In this document: one piece after another, positions 17,231 through 27,017 of the stretch
How positions within the stretch are numbered: position 1 is the first letter of the stretch
Layout: every line of letters starts with the position of its first letter
From: an uncultured Bacteroides sp.
Lineage (GTDB): Bacteria; Bacteroidota; Bacteroidia; Bacteroidales; Bacteroidaceae
Length of the DNA stretch: 64,000 nt
Direction of reading: 5' to 3'
Assembly (NCBI GenBank): GCA_949294185.1
Contig: CASFGA010000001.1
Span: forward strand, 124,001-188,000
Notes under the pieces: generated by a model
Told to the model about the DNA's origin: nothing
What the model saw: the letters and a program-made list of their open reading frames with translations, nothing else
The model's database searches: none
Position numbers and translations under genes: made by a program

Positions 17231-19834
17231 TTACAAACGAACAACCAACTTGCCGCCCTTGTAAACGACTTCCTTTACAGTCGACTGACCTTCATCAAAA
17301 GATCTTGATCCGTCAACCTTGACAATCCGCAAAGTACGCTCCGGCTTCATTCCAGGAAATTCACCCTTACGGGCATGAACCGTCAGCTCTCCGCGGCTGT
17401 CATCCCAAGTAAAACGGGTGACAGCATAAGCCTTATGCTCGTAATTATAGTTCACCCCTTCGTCCTCATATACAGAAAACTCTCCGTCCGCTCCAACAAA
17501 GACACGGATTTCCCAATCGGACTCCGCCGCTTTTACCGTACTTTGGCACACATCGGCTAAAGGCAGTATGGTTCCCGCTTTCACAAAAACCGGGATATGT
17601 TCCGGCACAACAGATTGGATACTCCATCCCTTCCCGACAGAACGCCCCGTCCAGAAGTCATACCACCCGCCTTCCGTTTCTGGCAGATAGACATTCCAGA
17701 CCTCCGGACTTTCCTCCACCACCGGAGCTACCAACAAGGAGGGCCCGAACATATATTCATACTTCTGCTCCAGTGCAGTCCGGTCGTCCGCAAAGTCCAT
17801 TACCAACGGACGCATCATTGTGCTTCCCTTCATCGAAATGGCAGCCGCCTCGGAGTAGATATAAGGAAAAAGTCTGTAGCGCGTATTCAAAGCCTGACGG
17901 GCAAGTGTCGTCACCGTATCTCCATAATTCCAGAATTCCGTATTGGTCATATATCCGTGTACCCGCATCAGAGGCAGAAAAACACTGGTCTGCAACCAAC
18001 GCAAAAAACGCTCGTGATAGCGCACATCTGTATACTGTCCCCGCGGACGGAAGAAGCCACCTGCATCGTAAGTCCACCAAGGCAAACCAGACACAGACAT
18101 GCCTAAACCTCCCACAATCTGACGCCGGAACGTTTCCCAGTCGTTGCCTACATCTCCAGACCAAGTGGCAGACGCGTAACGCTGCATACCAGGAAACCCA
18201 CTCCGAGTAAGAATCATCGTCCGCTTGTCTGGCATATCCTTGCGGGAACCCTCATACACTGTCTTGTTGACCAACAAAGGATAAACATTCCGATAAAGCT
18301 CTCCTGGCAGAGTTCCGTTCCATATCCGACGGCCTTCCAAATCATCGTTTTCCGGCTCCGTGGCATCCTGCCACCAAGCATCAATGCCGTAAGGTTTCAG
18401 CAGACGGCTACTGAAATTCTCCCAATAAAAAGCTGCCGCCTCCGGATTGAAGAAGTCCACCCATGTAGTATTCGGAATAAAATATCCCCTCTCATTCATC
18501 ATTTTTCCCACTTCCGACTGCAAGTCTACCTTCGACCAGACTGATATCATCAACCGCATGTCCATTGCGTGTAGATCTTCCACCAATTTCTTCGGGTCAG
18601 GATAATGCTCTTCATCGAAGCGCATAGCATTCCACCCGTGCCTGCCCCAATACTGCCAGTCCTGCACCATCATATCGGCAGGAAGACTGTTACGGCGGAA
18701 AGACAATGCGGTCTCCAATATCTCTTGCTGCGAATGAAAACGCTCACGACAATGAATATATCCCATCGCCCATTGAGGCAACATGGGTACTTCACCCGTC
18801 TCTCTACGGTAAGAGGCTATAACTTCATCTGCGTTTCCCACAAATACAGTATAATCAATCCCATCAGACACCGGCGAGCGGAACACAGTCCTGTCGTCTA
18901 CCCGCCTATAGTATACCACCGGCTTGTCCTCTTTAGTCAGCTCCGCCTGCAAGGAATGTCTCCCCGCCTCCAGGTCAACCAAAACAGATGCCGTAGGAGG
19001 AAGCCAAAGATTGTTCAACTCCACGACAGTCTTTCCGTCGACAGACAGATGATGTCTGCGGGCCATCTTCTGTCCCACATCAAGCAGCAGAGCATACTTT
19101 CCTGCAACAGGGATGTCCAATTCCGCTGAAAAGACATTACCTTCACGCACCTCCTGTGTTCCACCTTCGGCGGAAGTGACATCTACCACCTCCTTTGTCC
19201 CTTCACTCCGACCGCGCAAAAGCTCGATTCGACTATCCGCCGGATTGAACTCAGTTAACCCGTAATTGTTCCACAGCAGACCATACCCCTCACTTGACAG
19301 TACAAAAGGAATAGCAATCTGCGTGTTCACCTGAGTCAGTCTGCGGGTCAACCCACGCACATTCAGATACCCGTCTTGAAATTGACCTAATCCATAAAGG
19401 CATTCGTTCGTAGGAGAAAAGAAGCTTTGTTCCGCACAGAAAGTCTTTTCACCCTGTACAGACGAATCTGCCAACCTACGGGAATCTTCTCTCAACACTG
19501 GCTTTCCATCCGGAGAAATATAAGCAATCTGTCCGCTTCCCTTGTTTATCTCAACCTTCATCCCCTTCAGACAGACGGTCAGACACTCCTTTCCGTCGTC
19601 TACAGCAAATGCGGGCACACCGCTGTCCACATACACCCATTCTGGGAAGTGATGCACCTGCTCGCGATGAAATCTGACTCTTACGGCATTGTCCCCCAAA
19701 GGAAGAATCTGAAGCTCACCGTCCCGGGTAATGCAAATTACTCCCTTGCCAGTCTGCCTGTACGACTGAACGGTCTGTCCCTGCAGACCAGTCATGCCCA
19801 GACACAAAAGAAAGAAAAACCAATATATTCTCAT
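17231..19834 (-). CDS. GH31 glycosidase, probably alpha-xylosidase, with inserted PA14-like domain
   Basis: An 867-residue secreted enzyme; the signal peptide ends LQGQ near residue 20. The N-terminal beta-sandwich of GH31 is interrupted by a PA14-like segment (about residues 225-315), an insertion known from bacterial alpha-xylosidases. The catalytic barrel contains ADMMVQDWQYWG and the nucleophile motif WWQDATEPEND near residue 485, whose ATEPE form is common in alpha-xylosidase and related GH31 clades. The C-terminal domains end with a DUF5110-like strand set. In this PUL it would remove alpha-linked xylose from side chains of complex xylan. Alpha-glucosidase activity cannot be excluded. 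Confidence 0.8.
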   Translation of the reverse strand: MRIYWFFFLLCLGMTGLQGQTVQSYRQTGKGVICITRDGELQILPLGDNAVRVRFHREQVHHFPEWVYVDSGVPAFAVDDGKECLTVCLKGMKVEINKGSGQIAYISPDGKPVLREDSRRLADSSVQGEKTFCAEQSFFSPTNECLYGLGQFQDGYLNVRGLTRRLTQVNTQIAIPFVLSSEGYGLLWNNYGLTEFNPADSRIELLRGRSEGTKEVVDVTSAEGGTQEVREGNVFSAELDIPVAGKYALLLDVGQKMARRHHLSVDGKTVVELNNLWLPPTASVLVDLEAGRHSLQAELTKEDKPVVYYRRVDDRTVFRSPVSDGIDYTVFVGNADEVIASYRRETGEVPMLPQWAMGYIHCRERFHSQQEILETALSFRRNSLPADMMVQDWQYWGRHGWNAMRFDEEHYPDPKKLVEDLHAMDMRLMISVWSKVDLQSEVGKMMNERGYFIPNTTWVDFFNPEAAAFYWENFSSRLLKPYGIDAWWQDATEPENDDLEGRRIWNGTLPGELYRNVYPLLVNKTVYEGSRKDMPDKRTMILTRSGFPGMQRYASATWSGDVGNDWETFRRQIVGGLGMSVSGLPWWTYDAGGFFRPRGQYTDVRYHERFLRWLQTSVFLPLMRVHGYMTNTEFWNYGDTVTTLARQALNTRYRLFPYIYSEAAAISMKGSTMMRPLVMDFADDRTALEQKYEYMFGPSLLVAPVVEESPEVWNVYLPETEGGWYDFWTGRSVGKGWSIQSVVPEHIPVFVKAGTILPLADVCQSTVKAAESDWEIRVFVGADGEFSVYEDEGVNYNYEHKAYAVTRFTWDDSRGELTVHARKGEFPGMKPERTLRIVKVDGSRSFDEGQSTVKEVVYKGGKLVVRL

Positions 19835-19854
19835 AATTTCCCTCCAACAACCAA

Positions 19855-21222
19855 TTATTCAGCAAACATCCACCAGTCAAAATAAGCCAAATCTTTGGGG
19901 GCTTTTCCGTTGAACGTGAAATACACATCATGTACGCCCTGCACATCCGATACCTCGGCTTCTACTAACCGCCACCGGTCACTGCCTCCCGTACGGGGTA
20001 CTTTGATATTCGCCAACAGTTGGCCATCTTTACCGTCCAACCGAACCTCCATCCGGATTTCGGCATTATGGGTCGTTCCTAAACGAGCAATAAACTTGGA
20101 AGCACCTTTAGAGAAATCCACATCTCTCACACGGATATAGGCTCCGTCTCTTACCGCCGTAACAAAGACTCCTACCTGCGGGGTAGAATAGCTTTTCATC
20201 CCTTCCGACCAGGCTATAGTCTCGGCCTCCGTCTTACGGTAAGGACACAGCGTAGCCAATCCTTTCTGAATCCCTCTATCATCCATTTCGACAACAGGAA
20301 TACTCCCATCCGCATTGAATTTCAAAGGCACCACACACACCGAACGGTTAAACCCGTCGCCGCCAGGCAAAGCGCCATTATGATAGAACAAATATGTGTT
20401 TCCTTTGAAGTCTGCCACTCCCGGATGGTTCGTAAAGCTTCGTCCGGCCGTAGGCATCAGCGTACCCCCGTTCTTCCACGGGCCTTCAGGCGAATCACTT
20501 GTAGCATAACCAAGATGCTCCGGTATCGGGCCTGCCGCAAAAAACAAATAATACAATTCACCACGCTTGTACAGCCACGGTCCCTCTTCATACAAAGTAG
20601 CACGTTGAGGGTCTCCCTCACGTTTGCCGAACGCTTCTTCCGTCATGGGTACACGTACAATGTCACCACTATAGGATATCATGTCCTTGTTCAGCTTCAC
20701 ATAAAAACAATTCGGATTTCCCCAATACAAATAGGCTTGGCCGTCATCATCCACCATTACCGTGGGATCGATATTTCCCCATTCAGCCTGAACCAAAGGC
20801 TTTCCTATCGGGTCATAAAACGGTCCGTAGGGTGAATCGGCTACCGCCACTCCGATGGCCGTATCCCCCTTGCGGTCGGTCACCGGAACATACATATAAA
20901 ACTTACCGTCGCGTTCCACACATTGGGCAGCCCAAGCATCTCCTCCTGCCCAATCGAATGTCTTGTACGACAACGGCATGGGATGTTCCGTCCAGTTCAC
21001 CATATCTTCAGTGGAATAGAGTTTCCAGTCGTTCATTGTAAACCAAGTGGAGCCGTCCTCATCATGACTAGTGTAAAGATACAAACGGTCGCCCCAAACC
21101 ATCGGAGCCGGATCGGCCGTATATGAGGTCTGAATAATCGGATTCTGAGCCTGAGCCACGGCACACGCCGCAAACAGCGAAAAGGCAATCAAACAGTTTT
21201 TCATAGTCATATTTCCTTTCAT
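19855..21222 (-). CDS. GH43 glycosidase with C-terminal CBM6, copy A
   Basis: A 455-residue secreted enzyme. The five-bladed propeller of GH43 shows the catalytic triad in sequence context: general base Asp in TADPAPMV, pKa-modulating Asp in [12 protein letters not shown], and general acid Glu in [10 protein letters not shown]. After about residue 325 a beta-sandwich follows with the CBM6 layout ([11 protein letters not shown], then RTGGSDRW and FDWWMF at the end). Arabinoxylan arabinofuranohydrolases have this architecture. Three in-frame ATGs lie at the start; the signal peptide [20 protein letters not shown] suggests residue 7 (21204) as the true start. It is a tandem paralogue of the next gene. 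Confidence 0.85.
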   Translation of the reverse strand: MKGNMTMKNCLIAFSLFAACAVAQAQNPIIQTSYTADPAPMVWGDRLYLYTSHDEDGSTWFTMNDWKLYSTEDMVNWTEHPMPLSYKTFDWAGGDAWAAQCVERDGKFYMYVPVTDRKGDTAIGVAVADSPYGPFYDPIGKPLVQAEWGNIDPTVMVDDDGQAYLYWGNPNCFYVKLNKDMISYSGDIVRVPMTEEAFGKREGDPQRATLYEEGPWLYKRGELYYLFFAAGPIPEHLGYATSDSPEGPWKNGGTLMPTAGRSFTNHPGVADFKGNTYLFYHNGALPGGDGFNRSVCVVPLKFNADGSIPVVEMDDRGIQKGLATLCPYRKTEAETIAWSEGMKSYSTPQVGVFVTAVRDGAYIRVRDVDFSKGASKFIARLGTTHNAEIRMEVRLDGKDGQLLANIKVPRTGGSDRWRLVEAEVSDVQGVHDVYFTFNGKAPKDLAYFDWWMFAE

Positions 21223-21225
21223 TTT

Positions 21226-22557
21226 TTATTGTTCTACAAATTTCCACCAGTCCCAGTTCATCAGATTCTTCCGTCCGTTTCCTTTGAAGCGGAACACCAA
21301 GTCATGGACACCTTTCGCCCCATCTACTGCACAAGAGAACTCACGATAACGGTCTGAGCCTCCGGTCGCTTCTACATTCAATGTACCGACTAATGCACCT
21401 TCAGCAGAATCAAGACGAACCTCTATTCCGCAGTTTCCTGCTTCTGAAGCGACAGACGCTATAAACCGTCCCGCTCCACTGCCGAAATCCACACCTTTCA
21501 CCACCAGAGTATCACAGTCATCGATGCGCGTCACACAGATTCCGCCTCCATCCAACTTCTCCGTCTTCAGACCGTATCCCCAAGCCATCGTTTCCGCCTC
21601 CACACGACGATAAGGATTGAAGTTTTCAATCTGCTCCAGTTTTGTGTCCTGCCAGTAAGGCACCTCGCGAATTGTCCCATCCGGATTGTAGTGCATCTCG
21701 GCCACCGACACGGAACGGCGCTCGTGATGCTCGAAGGTTTCCAGATGCATCAGGTCATAATTCAGCCCAAACACATACGACCGTCCCTTGTAGTCAATGA
21801 CTCCCGGATGGTTTCCCCTCGACCTCTCCGTAGGACGCATGATGTATCCCCGCGTCATCCACGGCCCAGTGGGGCTGTTACTCATAGCATATCCGATACC
21901 CTCTGGGCAGCAGGTAGAAGCGAAAGCCAGATAATACTTTCCGTTCCGCTTATAGAACCACGGCCCTTCCTGATAATGCTCCGGATTTTCCTCCAACCTC
22001 ACAATATCACCACTGTAGGATATCATATCCTCGTTCAGCTTTACATAGTAAACGTTCGGATTTCCCCAGTACATGTACGCCTGCCCGTCATCGTCAATAA
22101 ACACACTCGGATCGATATCTTCCCAGTGCTCCTTCTGCCATACCAACGGCTTGCCCAGAGGATCGCGGAACGGACCGTAGGGAGAATCGGCCACCAACAC
22201 ACCTATCCCGTTACCGTGGAGAGGGCAATACATATAGAATTTACCGTTACGGGCAATGACATGCTCCGCCCACGCACCGTTATCACGCTGACGCCAAGGA
22301 AAGTTCTCCAAAGAAGCCACCACACCGTGATCCGTCCAATTCACCATATCAGTAGAGGTATAAAGCAACCAGTCCAACATCTTGAATCCGTCTGCATCAT
22401 CCTCATCGTGGGTCGTATAGAGAAAAATCGTATCATTATATACCATCGGGGCAGGATCTGCCGTATACTTGGTCTGGATAATCGGATTTTGGGCACTGAC
22501 TGCCAAAGCTCCCATGCCTATCAGCAACGCTGAAATTCTTTTTGTTCTGTTTTTCAT
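21226..22557 (-). CDS. GH43 glycosidase with C-terminal CBM6, copy B
   Basis: 443 residues with the same architecture as the neighbouring copy: signal peptide ending AVSAQ, base in [11 protein letters not shown], Asp in DIDPSVFIDDDG, acid Glu in YQEGPWFYKRNG, and a CBM6-like C-terminal domain from about residue 325 (YRRVEAETMAWGYG, TGGSDRY, NWDWWKF). The two copies lie three bases apart in the operon and clearly arose by duplication, but differ throughout. This suggests division of labour, for example on singly and doubly substituted xylose. The specificity cannot be read from the sequence. Confidence 0.85.
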   Translation of the reverse strand: MKNRTKRISALLIGMGALAVSAQNPIIQTKYTADPAPMVYNDTIFLYTTHDEDDADGFKMLDWLLYTSTDMVNWTDHGVVASLENFPWRQRDNGAWAEHVIARNGKFYMYCPLHGNGIGVLVADSPYGPFRDPLGKPLVWQKEHWEDIDPSVFIDDDGQAYMYWGNPNVYYVKLNEDMISYSGDIVRLEENPEHYQEGPWFYKRNGKYYLAFASTCCPEGIGYAMSNSPTGPWMTRGYIMRPTERSRGNHPGVIDYKGRSYVFGLNYDLMHLETFEHHERRSVSVAEMHYNPDGTIREVPYWQDTKLEQIENFNPYRRVEAETMAWGYGLKTEKLDGGGICVTRIDDCDTLVVKGVDFGSGAGRFIASVASEAGNCGIEVRLDSAEGALVGTLNVEATGGSDRYREFSCAVDGAKGVHDLVFRFKGNGRKNLMNWDWWKFVEQ

Positions 22558-22568
22558 AATATTCTCCT

Positions 22569-24515
22569 TTATTCATTATAAATCAAGACTCCTCCATTGC
22601 ATGGAATGAACAAGTCTGTCTGCTGTTTCTTATTCAGTTTTTTAGTCTCAACACTCCCTTTCAGCTCTTTATCATCTGTATAAAACGAAAGTTCCTCACC
22701 GGCCTCAAACATCGGGAGGCTCACTTTAATCTTCAACGGCTCTTTCTCCGCATTGATGCCCGCTACATACCAGGTATCTCCATGGCGGCGAGCCAACACC
22801 ACATACTTGCCCGGATAACCGTCGACAAAGCGAACTTCATCCCATGTGGTAGGAACCCGCTTCATGAAATCAATCGCCCAGGCAGGAGCGTCCGTCAGAT
22901 TGTTTGGAGCCAAGGCAAAATGCTGCACCGGACTCTGGAACAAAACGGCTGTAGCCAAAGCAAAGACATCAGATGTAACCCGGCGGCTTGCCTTCGGCTG
23001 ATTTTTCATATTATAATAATGATTCAAAGTACTTCCGCCAAAGTCCATGCTGCCCACCGTGTTGCGGATAAACGGATGCAAGCAGGCGTTGAATGCCTCG
23101 GCATCGCAGCTTCCTTGCGAAAAGTTCATGTTCTCACTGGCCAGAACCGCCTCACTGGATGCATAATTCGGATACATACGCTCCCAACCGCGGGGCAATG
23201 TGCATCCATGGAAAATCACCAGCAGCCCATAGTCATTGGCATCCGCCAAGATATCCTCATAAAGCTGCATGGTAACCTGTTTGTCACTGCCGATAAAGTC
23301 TACCTTTATTCCCCGGATGCCGATACTCTTCATCCATTTCATCTCTTTCCGGCGAGTTATGATATTCCCCATCTTTCCTCTCGGCCCTTGCGGAGCATCA
23401 TTCCAATAGCCATTTGAATTATACCACAAATATAAAGCCACGTTTTTACTCTGGGCATAGCGAGCCAATTCCTCTATCTTGTCATAACCGACACGTGTAT
23501 CCCACAGGGCATCGACCAGTACCGACTGATATCCCATCGCCGCACTGAAATCGATATAACGCTTCTGGTCGTCGTAAGTCATGCTCGCATCTCCTCCTAT
23601 AATCCAACTCCATGTACCGCAGCCATACTGATACGGTTGGGATGCCTCATACAGCGGAGCTACCAAATCAAAGGAAACGGTCGTTTCGACAATAGGAGCC
23701 AATGTCTGGCCTACTGTAACCGTACGCCAGGGAGTCTCTCCCGGGAGCGGGATACCGGGACAAACCGTTCCGTTCCCGTTATATTCACCCTCTTGCGGAT
23801 AGCCTACCGTATACAGTCCGTCAGCATGACCGATCAGGCGGCTCGCACAATAGCGGCTGTCTACCCCCGTCTCGGAAATCAAGACCCAACCCTTATCCGA
23901 GTTTTTGAACAGGCAAGGGAAAGTATAGCCTTGTCCCCAACCGTTTTTCCCCATTTCATCATCCACCGTATAAGATGTCTCATAACTGGGAGAGGTACGG
24001 GCAAAGCCCCCCATCGGCCCGCTTTGCGGACACAGAAAGGTGGTGCTTCCGGCAGGCAACACGAAGCCGGTCTTTTCTTCATTCACCACACAACACAAAG
24101 TTCCCCCTTTCGGATAAACCTTATATTTGAAAGCAACATCCCGATTGCTTACCCGAAAAACAATATCAAACACCGTTCTGTCCTGCTGCTGAAAGGAACA
24201 GACCGCCTCTGTAGCCTGATAATGCACATTGCTCTGCTTGATTGTCTGCAACGAATAAGTCTCATCCACCTTATCCAACTTCAATTCACCGCTAAAGGAA
24301 AGCCCTTGCGAAAAATCGCCTATGTTCGTCACCAGTCCCAAAGGAGACTTTTCCAGAAATGTCACTCCATCATAATTGACTTGATAAGATGGTGAGCCTC
24401 CTTCATCCGATACCACCACTTGCAAACGCCCGTCAGGACTGGAAAACTTCCGGTCGGTCGCATAAAGAGTCAAGCATCCTCCCAAAGCCACAATCAAGAA
24501 TAATTGTTTTTTCAT
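22569..24515 (-). CDS. GH97 glycosidase, retaining type (alpha-galactosidase candidate), copy 1
   Basis: A 648-residue secreted enzyme with signal peptide (ends LYATD), the GH97 N-terminal beta-sandwich (FSSPDGRLQVVVSD), the barrel, and the C-terminal beta domain with GVLIYNE. GH97 contains inverting members with a glutamate base and retaining members with an aspartate nucleophile. Here GIKVDFIGSD near residue 406 places an Asp where the retaining alpha-galactosidase branch has its nucleophile. The motif HGCTLPRGWERMYPN is typical. Galactose caps on corn-type xylans make alpha-galactosidase reasonable in this PUL. A 116-base gap with a strong hairpin separates it from the upstream GH146 gene. 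Confidence 0.85.
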   Translation of the reverse strand: MKKQLFLIVALGGCLTLYATDRKFSSPDGRLQVVVSDEGGSPSYQVNYDGVTFLEKSPLGLVTNIGDFSQGLSFSGELKLDKVDETYSLQTIKQSNVHYQATEAVCSFQQQDRTVFDIVFRVSNRDVAFKYKVYPKGGTLCCVVNEEKTGFVLPAGSTTFLCPQSGPMGGFARTSPSYETSYTVDDEMGKNGWGQGYTFPCLFKNSDKGWVLISETGVDSRYCASRLIGHADGLYTVGYPQEGEYNGNGTVCPGIPLPGETPWRTVTVGQTLAPIVETTVSFDLVAPLYEASQPYQYGCGTWSWIIGGDASMTYDDQKRYIDFSAAMGYQSVLVDALWDTRVGYDKIEELARYAQSKNVALYLWYNSNGYWNDAPQGPRGKMGNIITRRKEMKWMKSIGIRGIKVDFIGSDKQVTMQLYEDILADANDYGLLVIFHGCTLPRGWERMYPNYASSEAVLASENMNFSQGSCDAEAFNACLHPFIRNTVGSMDFGGSTLNHYYNMKNQPKASRRVTSDVFALATAVLFQSPVQHFALAPNNLTDAPAWAIDFMKRVPTTWDEVRFVDGYPGKYVVLARRHGDTWYVAGINAEKEPLKIKVSLPMFEAGEELSFYTDDKELKGSVETKKLNKKQQTDLFIPCNGGVLIYNE

Positions 24516-24550
24516 TCTTACTTCAAATTAATCGTTCATATATTCATTAC

Positions 24551-24592
24551 GGTTTCACCGCCATGAAACTGTGTTTTCATAACGGTGAAACC
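24551..24592 (-). other. Intra-operon stem-loop with TGAAAC/GTTTCA cluster
   Basis: In the only sizable gap of the ten-gene operon (24516-24631), GGTTTCACCG (24551-24560) pairs perfectly with CGGTGAAACC (24583-24592). Inside it, ATGAAA (24563-24568) pairs with TTTCAT (24575-24580). The two stems are joined by a symmetric CC/AA internal loop and capped by six bases. On the transcribed minus strand no T run follows, so it is more likely an mRNA processing or stability element, or an attenuator, than a full terminator. TGAAAC occurs at 24564 and 24586, GTTTCA at 24552 and 24596. Confidence 0.6.
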
Positions 24593-24631
24593 ATCGTTTC
24601 ATCCCATTGAAATTCTTTTTCCCCAACAAAC

Positions 24632-27010
24632 TTATTTCGTCAACAGACGGACAAAGAATATGCCTCCTGCTATTTTCCCCGGTTTGGGGCGGAACATGAC
24701 ATTTATCTCCTGCTTACCGCCCAACATAGCCGCGGGAATGGGATATTCCACATTGACAAACTCGTGCCGCTTCCACTTTCCGACCAGGTTTTCCGAAGCC
24801 AGAACTTTTCCGTCTACCAAGATATCAAACTCTCTGTCTGCGGTCTCGTTACCCCAATAGCGTACCATCAGCGACAAATCCTCTTTTCCTCCGGTAGAAA
24901 GCGTATAGCCGAAATATCCTCCGTCACGAGCATCCCGCCAAGCTTCTCCTTCGAAATTTCCTTTCGTAGAGTTCTCCGACTTCATCTGATGGTCAATCTC
25001 CGGCTGCTGCTCGCCTGTGGCAACGGCATCCACCGTGCGCCGATCCAGAGCGATGCGCTTTTCTTCCTCCTTCTTCATCGCATCCTGATAACGCGCATAC
25101 CCTTGCTCATCCATCGAGAGCCAATAAATGGTGTAGCGGGAATCATGGATACCGTAGAAAGGCTCAAGCATGACCTCCTGTTTTCCCTGAGGCACACGGA
25201 ACAGTCCCGGAACGGTATAGCAGAGCGGCTTGCCTTCAACCGGAACCATACGGTTCAATTTTTCCACAATGTCCTTGCGGTTTCCGATGATGAAAGGAGT
25301 TTCATAAACGGGCACAAGAGCTCCTGAGGCGATATGCCCCCAACGGCTGTCGTCTGCCACCAGACCGTCCAGATTATCCGTTCCCATCCGGGCGCCCAAC
25401 AGGATAGGGCCGCGCATGATGGCTATGTATTCCGAAACATTGGGCAACTCTTCCACCTCTACATGCATAGGAGTCCGGATTTCCACAATGTCTCCATCCT
25501 TCCATTCACGGTCAATGCACACGTATGAAGAAGGCCCCGACAGCGAAGCATACTCTTTTCCACCGCATATCACCTTCATCTCCGAACTCTTCACCCACCA
25601 CGGATGACGCACCAACAGCTTGAAGCGTTTTTTCCCCTCTACGGAAACCGTTATCTTACTTCCTTCCTCTACCGGGAAACGCGTATCCTGACGCAGCCGG
25701 ACACCTGCTTCCTTCCAGTTCAGCTCTGAAGCAATGAACAGATTGACAAACAAGGAATCATGCGCATGCGTGTAAATGAACTCTCCATACTTTCCGTGAT
25801 TCTCCATACCCGTACCGACACAACACCACATCGCCTTGTTCGGAGCGGAATAGACCCGATAATGTGCCGGACGTGCGGAAGTAAAATACACATAACCGCC
25901 ATGTTCCGGATGCTGGGTGGAGAGAATATGGTTGAACAAAGCGCGCTCATAAAAGTCTGCATATCTCGCAGACGGATGCATACGGAACAAACCTTCCGTC
26001 AGCTTCAGCATATTGTAGGTATTGCAGGACTCCGGCCCCTCTCGCTCTTCTACATAACTCCGGCAGTCTTCTTTCGCCGCAAAATGTTCCCGGCGACTAT
26101 TCCCTCCGAAAGCAAGGGAACGGTTGTCGACCACCGTATGCCAGAAAAACGAAGCCGCATCTTCATAAGTCCGGTTATGGTCAAGTTCCGCTATCCTCTG
26201 ATAACCGATTGCTTTGGGCACCTGCGTGTTGGCATGCTTGTTGTCCAGATTGTCCACTCCCGCCGCCATGCTGTCGAGCAGCCAGTGATGGGAGAAACGC
26301 TTGGCGGCATCCAGATATTTCCTGTCCTGCGTCATCTGATAGGCATCCGCATACACTTCATCCATTCCACCGAATTCATTCCCCAGCATCTGCTCCATCT
26401 GCTCGTCACTTAACGGCGTGATGACGGTCAATCCCCAGTCGCATAACTTCAGAAACATCTGTCGGGCATCCTCGTTTCCTGCATACAGCCAGGCATCGCG
26501 CAATCCGGCATACATTTTATGCACGTTATACCACGGAGCCCAATACTTCCATATCGCCTCTACATTCCCTTTTTTTATCTCATTCCACAAGGCCGCTCCG
26601 TTCGGAATGCCTCCAATATATCCGCCGGTCTCGTCCTGACACCGTTTCAGTTCAGACAACATATATTCCAAACGGGCCTTGCACTCCTCATTCCCTGTGG
26701 AAGCATAATGGATGGCCAAGGCAGACAGATAATGCCCGCCTACATGTCCGTCCAATCCCTCCCAGTTCGGAAAGACTTCCGCCTTCATCGGCAATCCGGC
26801 CTCCTTGAAAAACGGAGCCAGCAGGCGATCCATATCATATTGCAGCAGCACCCTGACATTCAAATCCTGCGCATGCTTGAAAGGCCCGTCCAGAAGCGTC
26901 ACTTCACTTAAAGGAAAAGTGTTCGGATACAACTTATCCTGCGCATACAAATCCTTTCCCCATAAAAAGGTTATTCCTAAAACCCCTAAAATCAAAGTCC
27001 TGCTTTTCAT
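24632..27010 (-). CDS. GH146/GH127-type beta-L-arabinofuranosidase (DUF1680 family)
   Basis: A 792-residue secreted protein; the signal peptide ends YAQ near residue 24. The (alpha/alpha)6 barrel of the DUF1680 family is recognisable by GLDGHVGGHYLSALA, the zinc-thiolate active-site elements EREGPESCNTYNM and MWCCVGTGMENHGKYGE near residue 393 (nucleophilic cysteine), and HPWW in the C-terminal beta domain. Length and the extra C-terminal domains after residue 600 fit GH146 (about 790 residues) better than GH127 (about 650). These enzymes release beta-L-arabinofuranose, so substrate contact with arabinan or an arabinose-capped side chain is inferred. Confidence 0.82.
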   Translation of the reverse strand: MKSRTLILGVLGITFLWGKDLYAQDKLYPNTFPLSEVTLLDGPFKHAQDLNVRVLLQYDMDRLLAPFFKEAGLPMKAEVFPNWEGLDGHVGGHYLSALAIHYASTGNEECKARLEYMLSELKRCQDETGGYIGGIPNGAALWNEIKKGNVEAIWKYWAPWYNVHKMYAGLRDAWLYAGNEDARQMFLKLCDWGLTVITPLSDEQMEQMLGNEFGGMDEVYADAYQMTQDRKYLDAAKRFSHHWLLDSMAAGVDNLDNKHANTQVPKAIGYQRIAELDHNRTYEDAASFFWHTVVDNRSLAFGGNSRREHFAAKEDCRSYVEEREGPESCNTYNMLKLTEGLFRMHPSARYADFYERALFNHILSTQHPEHGGYVYFTSARPAHYRVYSAPNKAMWCCVGTGMENHGKYGEFIYTHAHDSLFVNLFIASELNWKEAGVRLRQDTRFPVEEGSKITVSVEGKKRFKLLVRHPWWVKSSEMKVICGGKEYASLSGPSSYVCIDREWKDGDIVEIRTPMHVEVEELPNVSEYIAIMRGPILLGARMGTDNLDGLVADDSRWGHIASGALVPVYETPFIIGNRKDIVEKLNRMVPVEGKPLCYTVPGLFRVPQGKQEVMLEPFYGIHDSRYTIYWLSMDEQGYARYQDAMKKEEEKRIALDRRTVDAVATGEQQPEIDHQMKSENSTKGNFEGEAWRDARDGGYFGYTLSTGGKEDLSLMVRYWGNETADREFDILVDGKVLASENLVGKWKRHEFVNVEYPIPAAMLGGKQEINVMFRPKPGKIAGGIFFVRLLTK

Positions 27011-27017
27011 TAAACCC

